NCBI GenBank assembly: GCA_024234395.1
Contig: JACKOH010000001.1
Span: forward strand, 1,569,001-1,633,000
Reading direction: 5' to 3'
Source of the DNA: Pseudomonadales bacterium
GTDB taxonomy: Bacteria > Pseudomonadota > Gammaproteobacteria > Pseudomonadales > Pseudohongiellaceae
Length of the DNA stretch: 64,000 nucleotides
The position numbers and the translations under genes were made by a program. Position 1 is the stretch's first letter. Each line of letters opens with the position of its first letter. The notes below the pieces were generated by a model. The model made no database searches, had not been told where the DNA came from, and saw nothing but the letters and a program-made list of their open reading frames with translations. Shown in pieces: positions 51,989 through 61,773 of this stretch.

Positions 51989-52018
51989 GCAGGTGACCCG
52001 CTAAAGCGGGCTACCTGC
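51989..52018. terminator. Hairpin between PQQ dehydrogenase and methyltransferase genes
   Basis: GCAGGT...CCCG, loop CTAAAG, CGGG...ACCTGC (51989-52018), two mismatched bases inside each arm. Lies exactly between convergent stop codons. No long T-run, so a bidirectional stabiliser or weak terminator. Confidence 0.65.
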
Positions 52019-52032
52019 CACCCTGTATAGGC

Positions 52033-52782
52033 TTAGTGATTGATCAGCCGCAGTACGAAGCGGTCGGTGGCACCACGGATACTGCCATCGAATACCATTT
52101 TACTGCGATCGTCATCGGGATTTTCCAGCAGCGGACTACTGGCAGACACGAAAAAGCCGGCTGCCTGGGCATCGGCTACCACCTGGGATTCCAGGGCCCG
52201 ATGCAGCGGAGCCGGATCAAACACCGGGTAGCCGGCATGTTCGATAATACCCAGCACACCACCCGGCTTCAGCACCCGGCGCATCTCGGCCAGAAACTTC
52301 GCGGCGGTCTGGGGATCGTCACGAAGATAAAGCTCATGAAACTCCAGTGCGATTACCGCCGCGTCGACAGAATTGTCAGGCAGGCCCAGGTTGTCGATAT
52401 CGCGGCGCAGCTGCTCGACATTGCCCAGCCTGTTGTTGGCGAGTCTTTCGTTGATGGCAGCAACAGTCCGTTCACCGCGTTCACCGGTCAGTGAGGCGGG
52501 AGAATTCTGCATGTAGACCGTGCCGGAGGGGCCAACAGCCTTGGACAGGACTTCAGTGTAGTAGCCGGCTGCCGCAACCACATCGATCACGGTCATGCCC
52601 GACTCGATGCCGAGGAAGTTCAGCACTTCCGCAGGCATTCTGCCGGCGTCCCGCGCCTTGTCGGCTTCCGGGCGCAAGGGATCGCCGGACAGTTTGTCAT
52701 TCAGCTGGCCCACGTCGAGTGCGGCCGCGACGCTGCCGAATAAAGTCATTGAAATTGCTGTAGCAACTATCAGTGTTCTCAT
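52033..52782 (-). CDS. Exported class I SAM methyltransferase-like protein
   Basis: 249 residues from ATG 52782 with a signal peptide (LIVATAISMTLFGSVAAALD); the longer frame to 52890 is lysine-rich and unlikely. SAM fold: motif I VIDVVAAAGYYTEVLSKAVG, motif IV DAAVIALEFHELYLR and VLKPGGVLGIIEHAG. Substrate unknown. An exported SAM-fold protein is odd because SAM is cytoplasmic, but this family with signal peptides recurs in proteobacteria. Confidence 0.82.
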   Translation of the reverse strand: MRTLIVATAISMTLFGSVAAALDVGQLNDKLSGDPLRPEADKARDAGRMPAEVLNFLGIESGMTVIDVVAAAGYYTEVLSKAVGPSGTVYMQNSPASLTGERGERTVAAINERLANNRLGNVEQLRRDIDNLGLPDNSVDAAVIALEFHELYLRDDPQTAAKFLAEMRRVLKPGGVLGIIEHAGYPVFDPAPLHRALESQVVADAQAAGFFVSASSPLLENPDDDRSKMVFDGSIRGATDRFVLRLINH

Positions 52783-53080
52783 AGTAATACCCTGTTTCTC
52801 TCTATTTTCGCAATGTTCTCTGGTTAATTTGAGGTACTTGCTGGTTTTGCGTTTTTTCTCTTGTTTGCCTTTATTGCTCTTGATTTTCAACTATCTCTGT
52901 TTATTTCCTATTGAACCAATACCGCTCAAACCTCACTTGCCTGATCGGCTTCAATCAGATTGAAACCGCTGGAAAGTACGGTATGACCGCAGGTTAGTTC
53001 GCAGGTTACTATGAAAGTCACTGTGAAGGGAACTTCAACCGTCGCTGGGACTGACTGTTCAGCTGAGTTAAACTTGCCCG

Positions 53081-54484
53081 ATGGCCCTGTTTTCCGAACC
53101 CTCCCCTGTTTCCGACTCGATTACCACTCCGACCCGTCCGGCCGTGTTGTCGGTGAGCAGTCTCAATCACATGGCCAGATCCCTGCTTGAAGGACATTTC
53201 CCGGCCGTTCTGGTGGAAGGCGAAATATCCAATTTCAGCACCCCCTCCTCGGGACACTGGTATCTGACCCTCAAGGATGAAAAGTCCCAGCTGCGTTGCG
53301 CCATGTTCCGCAACAGCAACAGTCGGGTGCGGTTCCGTCCTGCTAATGGTAACAATGTCCTGGTGAAAGGTCGGATCAGTCTTTATGAGGCACGTGGCGA
53401 CTACCAGCTGATCATCGACGAAATGGAAGAGGCTGGCGACGGCCTGTTGCGTCGCGCGTTTGAACAACTTAAAGCGAAGCTGTCGGCGCAGGGGCTGTTT
53501 GATGAACAGCGGAAGCAACCCGTGCATGACCGCTACCGCCATGTCGGCGTCATCACCTCTCCTCATGGGGCTGCAATTCGCGACATCCTGACCGTATTCC
53601 GGCGTCGCTTTCCCGCCATCCGGATTACCGTACTGCCAGTTGCCGTGCAGGGCAAGGAGGCTGCCCCGCTGATTGTGCAGGCCCTGGAACGGGCCAATCG
53701 GCTGGCCGCAGAACTGGGTATCGAAGTCCTCCTGATTGCCCGCGGTGGTGGCTCGCTGGAAGATCTGCAGCCCTTTAACGAGGAAGCGGTCGCCCTGGCC
53801 ATCGCGGCCAGCGAATTGCCGGTAGTATGCGGAGTGGGTCATGAGATTGATTTCAGTATCGCCGATTTCGTGGCGGATCTGCGCGCCCCGACCCCGTCAG
53901 CCGCCGCCGAGCTGTTAAGTCCCGATCAGCAGGAAGTCCGCCGCCAGCTGCTTTCCCGTCGACAGCGACTTATGCAGCTGATCGAACGACATCTTCAGCA
54001 GCAGAACCAGCGCATTGACTGGCTCGGCAAGCGCCTGAAACACCCTGGCAAGCGCCTTCGGGATCACGCCCAGACACTCGATCTGCTGGAAAGCCGACTG
54101 CAACGTGCCCTGCGCTGGCAGCTGCAGAAACGACAGAACAAATTACGTGAGCTGACCAGGACCCTGCTGTCTTCCTCTCCACAGCAACGGCTGATCAGCC
54201 TGAAAGCGATGCAGTCGAACCTGCAGGTTCGTTTTCGCCAGGCCATGAACAATACCCTGCGAATGCGGCGCGGCAATCTGACACAGCTGGTCAGGAACCT
54301 GAACGCAGTAAGTCCACTGAGCACACTGGCCAGGGGCTTCAGTATTACCTACCTGGATGAACGCACGGTAGTGCGCAGTACTGCCCTGCTGAAGCCAGGT
54401 CAGCGCATCCGTACCCGACTCCATCAGGGTGAGCTGGAGTCGGAAGTGATCCGCATCCTCCCGGAGTCCGGAAAACCGGAGTAA
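53081..54484 (+). CDS. xseA: Exodeoxyribonuclease VII large subunit
   Basis: 467 residues. OB-fold N-terminus (FPAVLVEGEISNFSTPSSGH; YLTLKDEKSQLRCAMFR), catalytic central part (GVITSPHGAAIRDILTVFRR; RGGGSLEDLQPFNEEAVA) and a long coiled C-terminal region (QQQNRIDWLGKRL). Degrades single-stranded DNA with XseB, whose gene is not nearby. The ancestral gammaproteobacterial order places xseA next to guaBA; here the two are separated by about 20 kb of other genes. Confidence 0.97.
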   Translation: MALFSEPSPVSDSITTPTRPAVLSVSSLNHMARSLLEGHFPAVLVEGEISNFSTPSSGHWYLTLKDEKSQLRCAMFRNSNSRVRFRPANGNNVLVKGRISLYEARGDYQLIIDEMEEAGDGLLRRAFEQLKAKLSAQGLFDEQRKQPVHDRYRHVGVITSPHGAAIRDILTVFRRRFPAIRITVLPVAVQGKEAAPLIVQALERANRLAAELGIEVLLIARGGGSLEDLQPFNEEAVALAIAASELPVVCGVGHEIDFSIADFVADLRAPTPSAAAELLSPDQQEVRRQLLSRRQRLMQLIERHLQQQNQRIDWLGKRLKHPGKRLRDHAQTLDLLESRLQRALRWQLQKRQNKLRELTRTLLSSSPQQRLISLKAMQSNLQVRFRQAMNNTLRMRRGNLTQLVRNLNAVSPLSTLARGFSITYLDERTVVRSTALLKPGQRIRTRLHQGELESEVIRILPESGKPE

Positions 54485-54872
54485 TCGGTCGGCTGAAACT
54501 GACTTCTTTCACTACACTTCTTTCAATAGACTTCTTTTCAATACCTGTCTTTCAATGCCCTTCGATCCAGGCTTCTGCCATCGACATCGTAGATGTGCAA
54601 CCTGGCACACAAATTCTGAATTCGAATAACAGTGGTTTCGCAAACGCAGTCTGATGACAGCCCTGCACCAGTGCACGTTTCTCCTGTGAACCTGCTTGCA
54701 AAATCATCAGGACAACATTGGTTTATAAGGACAATTGTGCGGTAGGTCCAGTTACTGCGGGGATGCTCATGAGAGAGTAACAACTCACTGTGGTCGACAT
54801 CGATCACTGAAGTTACCCTGAACCATTACACAGGCCGACGGCAGCAACCGATCCGCCGGAACAAAGAGACCA
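54485..54872. other. 388-bp intergenic stretch with degenerate tandem repeat
   Basis: Contains four 14-15-bp repeats (54501-54557): GACTTCTTTCACTA, CACTTCTTTCAATA, GACTTCTTTTCAATA, CCTGTCTTTCAATG. Beyond that no promoter, RNA or gene is supported; an 89-codon minus frame (54538-54807) has no homology. Confidence 0.65.
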
Positions 54873-55208
54873 ATGCCCTTCTTAGAAACGCTGTTCATGC
54901 TGATGGTCGGCCATGCCCTGGCGGACTTTGTTCTGCAACCTGAAGTTATGGGTTACGGAAAGAATCGCAACAGCGACATTCATAACAACCAATCTAGCCG
55001 CTTCCCGCACTGGGCTTACTGGATGACAGGTCACTCGCTGATCCACGGCGGAATTGTCTTTCTGATCACCGGCAATATCCTGCTCGGTCTGATTGAAACC
55101 GTATCGCACTGGTGTATCGATTTCATGAAATGCGAGGGGCGGCTGACCCTTCACCAGGATCAGGCCCTTCATGTCGCCTTAAAGGTAGCTTACGCGGCCC
55201 TGGCATAA
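54873..55208 (+). CDS. DUF3307 membrane protein
   Basis: 111 residues, about three hydrophobic segments. Starts LFMLMVGHALADFVLQPEVM, then HWAYWMTGHSLIHGGIVFLI and SHWCIDFMKCEGRLTLHQDQ: the His- and Asp-containing DUF3307 pattern. Function unknown. RBS region AAAGAGACC is weak. Confidence 0.85.
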   Translation: MPFLETLFMLMVGHALADFVLQPEVMGYGKNRNSDIHNNQSSRFPHWAYWMTGHSLIHGGIVFLITGNILLGLIETVSHWCIDFMKCEGRLTLHQDQALHVALKVAYAALA

Positions 55209-55320
55209 CCGGGATTGCTACGACCTACGGCCAGAAACTCAAACTGCGTATTTTGAACCCGGTAAGGAATCCGTTTATAGTAACCGGTGATTCAAACTGC
55301 ATAAGGATGCGGAGTCACAA

Positions 55321-56025
55321 ATGAACAAACGTGAGCAACAAAGGTTACGTAAGCAGGAAAAACAGCAAGCCGCGGAGCGCAAGCAACAGACCCGTGGTGT
55401 CGCGCTGAAAGTCGGCCTCTATGTGGTCGCCCCGGTATTTGTCCTGGTCGTGCTGTTTACCCTGTTTTCCAGGGGGCCCACTTATTCTCCTGTCGAACTG
55501 GCGGAAAGCGATCATATCCTGGGGGATCGGTCGACCCCTGTGACCATTACCGTTTATGCAGATTTTCAATGTCCTGCCTGTGCCCAGGAACAACAGTTGA
55601 TGTCCCGGGCCTGGCCCAGTATCAATGATCAGGCTCACCTGGTATTCCGTCACTTTCCAATCACCAGTTCACATCCCAATGCCTGGCGCGCGTCGCTCTA
55701 CGCCGAGGCAGCGGCACGCCAGGACCGGTTCTGGGAAATGCATGATTACCTGTTTCTCAACCAGAATCTGTGGGCGGGGTCCGGCAATCCGATGGAGGAA
55801 TGGGACAGCTACGCACTGGAGTTGAGCCTGGATATCGATCGGTTGCACGCCGATATGGATTCAGACGAGGTAATACAGAAGGTCAGGAACGATCAGCGCA
55901 GTGGCAGTCGCTCCGGCGTGCGCGGCACACCGACAATTTTCATTAACGGCAACCTGTCCTCGTTTTCGACAGTAAGTCGACTGGTGGAACTGGTGGATAG
56001 CGCCGGTTCGGCTTCCGGCGGTTGA
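55321..56025 (+). CDS. Membrane-anchored DsbA-like thiol oxidoreductase
   Basis: 234 residues: cytoplasmic basic N-terminus, one transmembrane helix (28-49, VGLYVVAPVFVLVVLFTLF), then a thioredoxin fold with active site C84-P-A-C87 (FQCPAC), alpha-helical insertion (RQDRFWEMHDYLFLNQNLW) and cis-Pro loop RGTPTIFINGN. Periplasmic disulfide chemistry, similar to DSBA-family and BdbD-like proteins. Partner redox protein not seen. RBS weak (GGATGCGGAGTC). Confidence 0.9.
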   Translation: MNKREQQRLRKQEKQQAAERKQQTRGVALKVGLYVVAPVFVLVVLFTLFSRGPTYSPVELAESDHILGDRSTPVTITVYADFQCPACAQEQQLMSRAWPSINDQAHLVFRHFPITSSHPNAWRASLYAEAAARQDRFWEMHDYLFLNQNLWAGSGNPMEEWDSYALELSLDIDRLHADMDSDEVIQKVRNDQRSGSRSGVRGTPTIFINGNLSSFSTVSRLVELVDSAGSASGG

Positions 56026-56028
56026 TGG

Positions 56029-56754
56029 TCAATTCTGTACAGTCTCCTTCACCAGTTCCATAAACCTGCCTAACAGGTGGGCCGACTCCGGTGTCGGCCC
56101 GACCTGCTCCAGTAACCCTTCAGGATCCAGTCCCTCGCTGACCAGTTGTTGGCGACGCTCCTCGATATAGGCCCGGGTAATCCGCGCGGAAAACTCGGGA
56201 TGAAATTGCAGGCCCCAGGCATTGGTGCCGACGCGAAACGCATGATGCGGCTCGAACCCGTTGCCAGCCAGCAGGACCGCCTCCGGAGGTAACTTCAGGA
56301 CGGTCTGACTGTGCGAAACCTGGGCCGGGAAGACGCGCGGCAAGCTTCCCAGCAACGGATCCTCAGTGCCGGCCGCGGAGAGATTTATAGGGACTGTCCC
56401 TATTTCGCGGCCGCGGGGGTGAAAGTCGACCCTGCCGCCCAGGCAATGCGCCAGCAGCTGGTGACCGTAGCAGATGCCAAGCACGGGAAGCTGTCGTTTC
56501 AGGGCGCTGCGCAGGATTCCGGCGGTAGCCTCACTCCAGGGTTCCAGGTCGGTGACATAGGCGGGGGATCCGGTGACTATCAGTGCAGCACAATCATCCA
56601 GTTCAGGCAGTCTGTCTCCGCTGAAAACTGACACCGTTGCAAACTGCTCACTGTCAAAGCCGCTGGTGGCGATAATCCAGTCTTCGAAATCTTCTCCTCC
56701 GGCCAGCAATGAAGGAATGGTGTGGCCGGTTTTGACGATGACGGTTTTTTTCAT
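56029..56754 (-). CDS. Class I glutamine amidotransferase-like protein
   Basis: 241 residues. Nucleophile elbow LGICYGHQLLAHCLGG with Cys near 95 and C-terminal His-Glu in WGLQFHPEFSARI. The N-terminus is GMP-synthase-like (IVTGSPAYVTDLEPWSEATA). Substrate unknown; stand-alone GATase of the YfeJ/gamma-glutamyl type. Same strand as, and 26 bases downstream of, the threonine dehydratase. Confidence 0.88.
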   Translation of the reverse strand: MKKTVIVKTGHTIPSLLAGGEDFEDWIIATSGFDSEQFATVSVFSGDRLPELDDCAALIVTGSPAYVTDLEPWSEATAGILRSALKRQLPVLGICYGHQLLAHCLGGRVDFHPRGREIGTVPINLSAAGTEDPLLGSLPRVFPAQVSHSQTVLKLPPEAVLLAGNGFEPHHAFRVGTNAWGLQFHPEFSARITRAYIEERRQQLVSEGLDPEGLLEQVGPTPESAHLLGRFMELVKETVQN

Positions 56755-56780
56755 AGGCTGCGACTCCCTGCCTGCGTCAG

Positions 56781-57764
56781 CTATGGCTCGGGATTACGGT
56801 CCAGGCACCGGCAGAACAGTTCCGGGTCCACGTTACCCCCGGATAAAACCAGCCCGATGCGCCGGCCTGGGGTCGTCAGTCCTCCCTGCAGCAGGGCGGC
56901 AAGCGCTACCGCACCGCCAGGCTCAACCACCAGCTTCAGATAACGAAAGGCGAAGGCGATGGCCTGCTCCACCTGGCGATCGGAAACCGTCACAAACCGG
57001 TCCACGGATCTGCTGTTGATGGACCAGGTCAGTTCTCCCGGCATGGGTGCCATCAGGGAATCACAGATGCTGGTGGCAGAACCGGTATTCTGCTGCCGCT
57101 GCCCGCTGCTGAGTGAGCGGGCATGATCATCGAAGGATTCGGGTTCGACGCCACAGACCTGTGCTGCCGGGACCAGCTCCTTCACTACCGTGGACAGCCC
57201 GGCTATCAGCCCACCGCCACCGACCGGGCAGATCACCAGGTCCGGTGGACCGCCCCGCTCCTGCATCTGAGCGATCAGTTCCAGCCCGCAGGTTCCCTGT
57301 CCGGCAATAATATCGGGGTCGTCAAAGGCCGGCACAATTATCTGACCGCTGTCGGCGGCGATCTGTCCGGCGATCTGCTCACGGGATTCCTGCCGGCGAT
57401 TATAGAGGCGGATCTGTGCACCCAGTGAGCGGGTACCGGCGATCTTTATCGACGGTGCGTCTTCAGGCATCACGATGGTGGCCGGCATGCCCAGCATTCG
57501 AGCTGCCAGCGCAACCCCCTGGGCATGATTACCCGAAGAAAAGGCCACCACACCGACCTGCCGCTGCACATCATTCAGTTGACTGAGTCGGTTATAGGCA
57601 CCCCGGAATTTAAAGGCACCGATATGCTGCAGGTTCTCCGGCTTGATGAAAACCTGACCACCGGTGCGTCTGTCGAGCTCCAGGCTGGACAGCAATGGCG
57701 TTTTGACCGCCACGCCTTCGATGCGCCTGGCCGCAGCCTGAATGTCAGCTAACGTGACCGTCAT
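56781..57764 (-). CDS. PLP-dependent threonine/serine dehydratase
   Basis: 327 residues from ATG 57764 (MTVTLADIQAAARRIEG). PLP lysine in HIGAFKFRGAYNRLSQL, Asn loop FSSGNHAQGVALAA, glycine-rich CPVGGGGLIAGLST, and GLVLSGGNVDPELFC. The short form lacks the ACT regulatory domain of biosynthetic IlvA, so a catabolic dehydratase or hydroxyaspartate ammonia-lyase is likely. Member of the der-proximal group of minus-strand genes. Confidence 0.9.
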   Translation of the reverse strand: MTVTLADIQAAARRIEGVAVKTPLLSSLELDRRTGGQVFIKPENLQHIGAFKFRGAYNRLSQLNDVQRQVGVVAFSSGNHAQGVALAARMLGMPATIVMPEDAPSIKIAGTRSLGAQIRLYNRRQESREQIAGQIAADSGQIIVPAFDDPDIIAGQGTCGLELIAQMQERGGPPDLVICPVGGGGLIAGLSTVVKELVPAAQVCGVEPESFDDHARSLSSGQRQQNTGSATSICDSLMAPMPGELTWSINSRSVDRFVTVSDRQVEQAIAFAFRYLKLVVEPGGAVALAALLQGGLTTPGRRIGLVLSGGNVDPELFCRCLDRNPEP

Positions 57765-57789
57765 TTTCCGTTCCCTTCGTAGTCTCCGG

Positions 57790-59088
57790 TTACTGTTCGC
57801 TGCAGTTTCGTTCCACAAAACAGGTAACCGCGCTCATCATCTCTGCAAAAAATGGATTGAAAGTGGCTCTTCGTACCAGTTTACCCTGATAGCGGCGCTG
57901 TTCGTCTCGCAGGTTGTTCTCGCCGTAGACAGTGTTGAAATTATCGGTCCGGCATTGCGCCAGTTGTTGAGCCGAGTCTTTATAGGCGGAACAGACCGGA
58001 TAATCGCTATCCAGACCATAATGCTCATTGTCCACGGGCATGCTGATAGCAACATGAGAATGACTGACATAACGCAATTCCGGTCTCGCCACCTCGACGA
58101 CATCAATTCCGGGACAGGATGATTGCGGCCGGGCACCAGTAGCTTTACTGCTGTACCAGATCAGCCTGCTGCCCGGCACATCGAGCTTTTCGCAATAATA
58201 GGCCGCGGCGTAATCTGCATCCACGGTAGTGTCATCGCCGCTGACTGCCATGAACACCGGCAGGTCCAGATCCGGCAGGTCAGGTTGCACAATCTGTTTG
58301 GTAAGCCGGTAAAAAACGGCTGCCGCATTGGTGGGTATGGAATCGTACTTGGCCGGGTCCCGATCCTCACCTCGGCTGACCCAGGGCAGCAGATATTTCA
58401 GAAAAGGAGTCAGGGCGATGGATTTACGGGCCGCCGCCAGGCCGGGGGACAGCAGAATCAACCCCTTGATCGAGTCAGCCTGCGGATGCTGCTGGACATA
58501 GTCGACCGCCAGCGCGGAACCATTCGAATACCCGACCAGAAACAGTTCATCCACCAGGCCATCAAACTCCTGAACACCGTAGCGGACTGCCTGTTGCCAG
58601 TCATCGAGACTCACCTTCAGCAGATCACCTGGCACCGTGCCATGCCCTGGCATGAGCAGGCTTCGTATCCGTGCACAGGGAAAGCGGTCCGTCAACCAAG
58701 CAGCGAACTCTGAAAGCAGGTACGGGGAGTCGGTAAGCCCATGGATAAGCAGGAAGCCGCGATCCGGGGAGTCAGCCTTAGTGTGACAGCGCGCCGGATC
58801 CGGCGCGATCTCAAAGGGAGCCCGCATGGCAATGACTTTCTGCAGCGGGTATTGCGGGCCGAACGGAAACTCCTCTCTGGAAAAATAAACCTGTTCCAGA
58901 ACCCGGCGAATACGCCGGCGGTTCTCATCGACATAGGTACTGAAATCTTCCGGTCCGGACGGCACCATCGCCGGAGCATCGGAAGGCCGGAAGCGGACCT
59001 CCCGAACCGGAATCACGCCAGACAGGTACAGCAGCAACACCACCAGAGCCGACACCAGGATTACCGAGGTCGGTCTCTTCCAGTTCAT
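57790..59088 (-). CDS. Membrane-anchored alpha/beta hydrolase
   Basis: 432 residues. N-terminal transmembrane anchor (SVILVSALVVLLLYLSGVI). LIHGLTDSPYLLSEFAAWL, LMPGHGTVPGDLLKVSLDDW, nucleophile GYSNGSALAVDYV (Ser about 193) and His in YVSHSHVAISM. Resembles serine hydrolase/thioesterase-like lipases. Overlaps der by four bases, so co-expressed with it; role unknown. Confidence 0.82.
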   Translation of the reverse strand: MNWKRPTSVILVSALVVLLLYLSGVIPVREVRFRPSDAPAMVPSGPEDFSTYVDENRRRIRRVLEQVYFSREEFPFGPQYPLQKVIAMRAPFEIAPDPARCHTKADSPDRGFLLIHGLTDSPYLLSEFAAWLTDRFPCARIRSLLMPGHGTVPGDLLKVSLDDWQQAVRYGVQEFDGLVDELFLVGYSNGSALAVDYVQQHPQADSIKGLILLSPGLAAARKSIALTPFLKYLLPWVSRGEDRDPAKYDSIPTNAAAVFYRLTKQIVQPDLPDLDLPVFMAVSGDDTTVDADYAAAYYCEKLDVPGSRLIWYSSKATGARPQSSCPGIDVVEVARPELRYVSHSHVAISMPVDNEHYGLDSDYPVCSAYKDSAQQLAQCRTDNFNTVYGENNLRDEQRRYQGKLVRRATFNPFFAEMMSAVTCFVERNCSEQ

Positions 59089-60500
59089 GAACCGGTCCTT
59101 GCCTTTCTCGCCAGGCGGTTCTTTTTCATCCGGCGCTTACGCGCCACCTGTTGGGGTGACAGGTCCTGCTCTTTTTCTGTAAACGGATTTTCGCTGCTTT
59201 TGAACTCGATCCGGATCGGAGTTCCCTCCAGCTTCAGGGTCTGACGAAACGTTTTTTCCAGGTAGCGTCGATAGGATTCGGGCAGTTTGTCAGTCTGTTT
59301 ACCGTGTACAACGATGACCGGGGGATTGTGGCCGCCGGCATGCGCGTAACGCAGCTTGATACGTCGATTATTGACAGTCGGCGGCTCATGTTCGTCAACC
59401 GCAGCTTCCAACAGGCGAGTCAGCAGGTTCGTGGAAAGCTCCCGCCAGGCCGAGTCGTAGGCCCTGTGAATGGAACCGTACAGGTCACCCACACCGGTGC
59501 CGTAACGGGCGGAAATAAAATGGACTCTGGCAAAATCGGCAAAACCGAGGCGTCGTTTCACATCCGCTTTCACCTGGGTTTTCTGATCCACATCCATGCC
59601 ATCCCACTTGTTCAGCGCAATCACCAGGCCACGGCCGGCCTGAATCACGTAATCGAGCAGATGCAGATCCTGTTCCACCAGTCCCTTGCGGGCATCGATC
59701 ACCATGACTACCACACTGGCGTCCTGGATCGCCTGCAGCGATTTGACTACGGAGAATTTCTCTGCTGTTTCCCGGGTCTTGCCGCGCCGCCGGATACCGG
59801 CCGTATCGATCAGCGTATACTGGCGCCCGTGTCGCTCGAAGGGAATATAGATGCTGTCCCGGGTGGTTCCCGGCTGATCGAAGACCACCACCCGCTGCTC
59901 ACCCAGCATGCGATTCACCAGGGTGGACTTGCCGACGTTAGGGCAGCCGACGATGGCGATTTTGATGCCCTGGTTCGCCTCCGCAGCGGCCGGGTCAGCT
60001 TCCTCTTCTGTGGGAAAACCCGATAGCACCTGATCCATCATTTTCTTGACGCCCCGCCCCTGGGTTGCCGTGATGGGGATCAGGTTCTCCACTCCGGTGG
60101 CATAAAAATCCGCCAGCGCCTGATCGACATCCAGTCCATCCGTTTTGTTGACCACCAGGTACAGAGTTTTGCTGGTCTTGCGCAAATGCTCCAGCAGCGT
60201 GGAATCGATTGGCGTCAACCCGGCCCTGGCGTCCACCAGCAGCAGCACAGCATCCGCCTCTTCCACTGCCTGCAGGGATTGGGAGGCCATCTCGAAGTCG
60301 ATGCCCTGTTCATCACCGGTGATTCCTCCGGTGTCGATAACGATGTAGGGCCGGTCCCCGATCAGGCCCTGACCGTACTGGCGATCCCGGGTTAAACCAG
60401 GGATATCGGCAACCAGCGCGTCCCGGCTGCGGGTCAGGCGATTGAACAGGGTCGATTTACCGACGTTGGGACGCCCGACAAGGGCGATGACAGGCCGCAT
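59085..60500 (-). CDS. der: Ribosome-biogenesis GTPase Der (EngA)
   Basis: 471 residues. Two tandem GTPase domains: GRPNVGKSTLFNRLT (about 8-22) with DTGGI, and GCPNVGKSTLVNRML (about 185) with DTAGI, followed by a KH-like domain ending in VVHGKQTDKLPESY. Needed for 50S subunit maturation. Basic C-terminal tail (RKRRMKKNRLARKARTGS). Lies between bamB and the alpha/beta hydrolase; the cluster der-bamB-yfgM-hisS-ispG is conserved in gammaproteobacteria. Confidence 0.97.
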   Translation of the reverse strand: MRPVIALVGRPNVGKSTLFNRLTRSRDALVADIPGLTRDRQYGQGLIGDRPYIVIDTGGITGDEQGIDFEMASQSLQAVEEADAVLLLVDARAGLTPIDSTLLEHLRKTSKTLYLVVNKTDGLDVDQALADFYATGVENLIPITATQGRGVKKMMDQVLSGFPTEEEADPAAAEANQGIKIAIVGCPNVGKSTLVNRMLGEQRVVVFDQPGTTRDSIYIPFERHGRQYTLIDTAGIRRRGKTRETAEKFSVVKSLQAIQDASVVVMVIDARKGLVEQDLHLLDYVIQAGRGLVIALNKWDGMDVDQKTQVKADVKRRLGFADFARVHFISARYGTGVGDLYGSIHRAYDSAWRELSTNLLTRLLEAAVDEHEPPTVNNRRIKLRYAHAGGHNPPVIVVHGKQTDKLPESYRRYLEKTFRQTLKLEGTPIRIEFKSSENPFTEKEQDLSPQQVARKRRMKKNRLARKARTGS

Positions 60501-60544
60501 GGCGATACACCGGGTTCAGGGTTGGTGGGAATTGACCGTGGCGA

Positions 60545-61717
60545 CTATTGTATCGTCAATGCGGTCAGTCTGCCGCTATTGCCGTAGGCAAGAAGCGTGT
60601 TGGAGCCGACCACCAGCGGCGCACGAATACCTTCGCTGTCGATTTCCCGGCGTCCCACGATACGGCCGTCGACCTGGGAGATGAGATGCACATAACCTTC
60701 GAAGTCGGCAACGGCAATATAGTTGTTGAAGGTTGTGGGCGCTGTCAATTCACGCAGGTCAAGGTCTTCATTGCGCCAGACTTCATTGTCTGAATTGCGG
60801 CGAATGGCAATCAGATGGCTACGATCGTCACACAGATAAAGATTGCCGAACCCCGCAGCCAGCCCATGATAGCTGGAAGCCTCCATACCCCAGACTATGC
60901 GGCCAGTCTGGGCGTCGAAGCCCATCAGATTGCCCTGGTAGCTGGTGGCCAGCACCACGTTGTTGTCCACCAGCAGATCTCCGTCCACGTCGATCACCCG
61001 ATCGATATCGTAGCGTCCCTGCGGTACTGCAACCCGCTCTTCCCAGCGCCAGATGCCGTCCTCGGCGTTGACTGCCACCAGGGTACCGTTACTGAACCCG
61101 GCGACCACGGCACCGGCTACAAATACCGGTTTGCTGGTCCCGCGCAGGGTCAGTACCGGCAGATTGGCCTCGTAGATCCATCTGCGTTCCCCGGTATCGG
61201 CGTCCAGTGCGATCAACTTGTCATCGACGGTCTGCAGAACCACGATATCGCCGTTGGTCTGGGGTGGGGAAAGCACTTCGCTGGTTACCGGGGCGCGCCA
61301 GATTTCCCGGCCATCCTGTTGGTCGAAAACGATCACCTCGGCATTCTGAGTGCCCACCATCACCAGGCCGCGTTCGGCGCCGACGCCGCCGGTGATTGTT
61401 TCACGGGTACGAACCCGCCACTCGATGTCGCCGCTGGCCACATCAACGGCTACCACGTCACCATCCTCGCTGGCCGCAAATACCCGGCTTCCGTCCACAG
61501 CAGGGACCAGCTCGTTATACTTGCCACCCTGCCCGTTGCCGATCTTGACCGACCAACGGCGTTGCAGTTGTACTTCCTCACTGATCTGCTGCAGCTCCGC
61601 CGGCTGTTCACCCTCGTCCCCGTCAAACCAGTTCAGCGGGTTGAGCTTAGTACTGCAGCCCTGCAGCGCCACTGACAACAACGCCAGAACCAGCAGGCTG
61701 AATCGGTTACTTCGCAT
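60545..61717 (-). CDS. bamB: Outer-membrane assembly lipoprotein BamB
   Basis: 390 residues from ATG 61717, chosen because ACGGAG lies upstream of it. Lipoprotein signal with lipobox near LQGC (Cys about 21), then an eight-bladed beta-propeller (VFAASEDGDVVAVDVASGDI; LIALDADTGERRWIY; LVAVNAEDGIWRWEER). Lipoprotein subunit of the BAM complex that inserts outer-membrane proteins. Between yfgM and der. Confidence 0.96.
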   Translation of the reverse strand: MRSNRFSLLVLALLSVALQGCSTKLNPLNWFDGDEGEQPAELQQISEEVQLQRRWSVKIGNGQGGKYNELVPAVDGSRVFAASEDGDVVAVDVASGDIEWRVRTRETITGGVGAERGLVMVGTQNAEVIVFDQQDGREIWRAPVTSEVLSPPQTNGDIVVLQTVDDKLIALDADTGERRWIYEANLPVLTLRGTSKPVFVAGAVVAGFSNGTLVAVNAEDGIWRWEERVAVPQGRYDIDRVIDVDGDLLVDNNVVLATSYQGNLMGFDAQTGRIVWGMEASSYHGLAAGFGNLYLCDDRSHLIAIRRNSDNEVWRNEDLDLRELTAPTTFNNYIAVADFEGYVHLISQVDGRIVGRREIDSEGIRAPLVVGSNTLLAYGNSGRLTALTIQ

Positions 61718-61773
61718 CTGTACTCCGTGCATGCATTTCAGTGACGAGTGGCTGTGGGCTGCAACCGGCCCAC

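Noticed and set aside
54538..54807. 89-codon minus-strand frame after xseA
   Set aside because: Begins in a tandem repeat, cysteine-rich without pattern, no homology; treated as noncoding.
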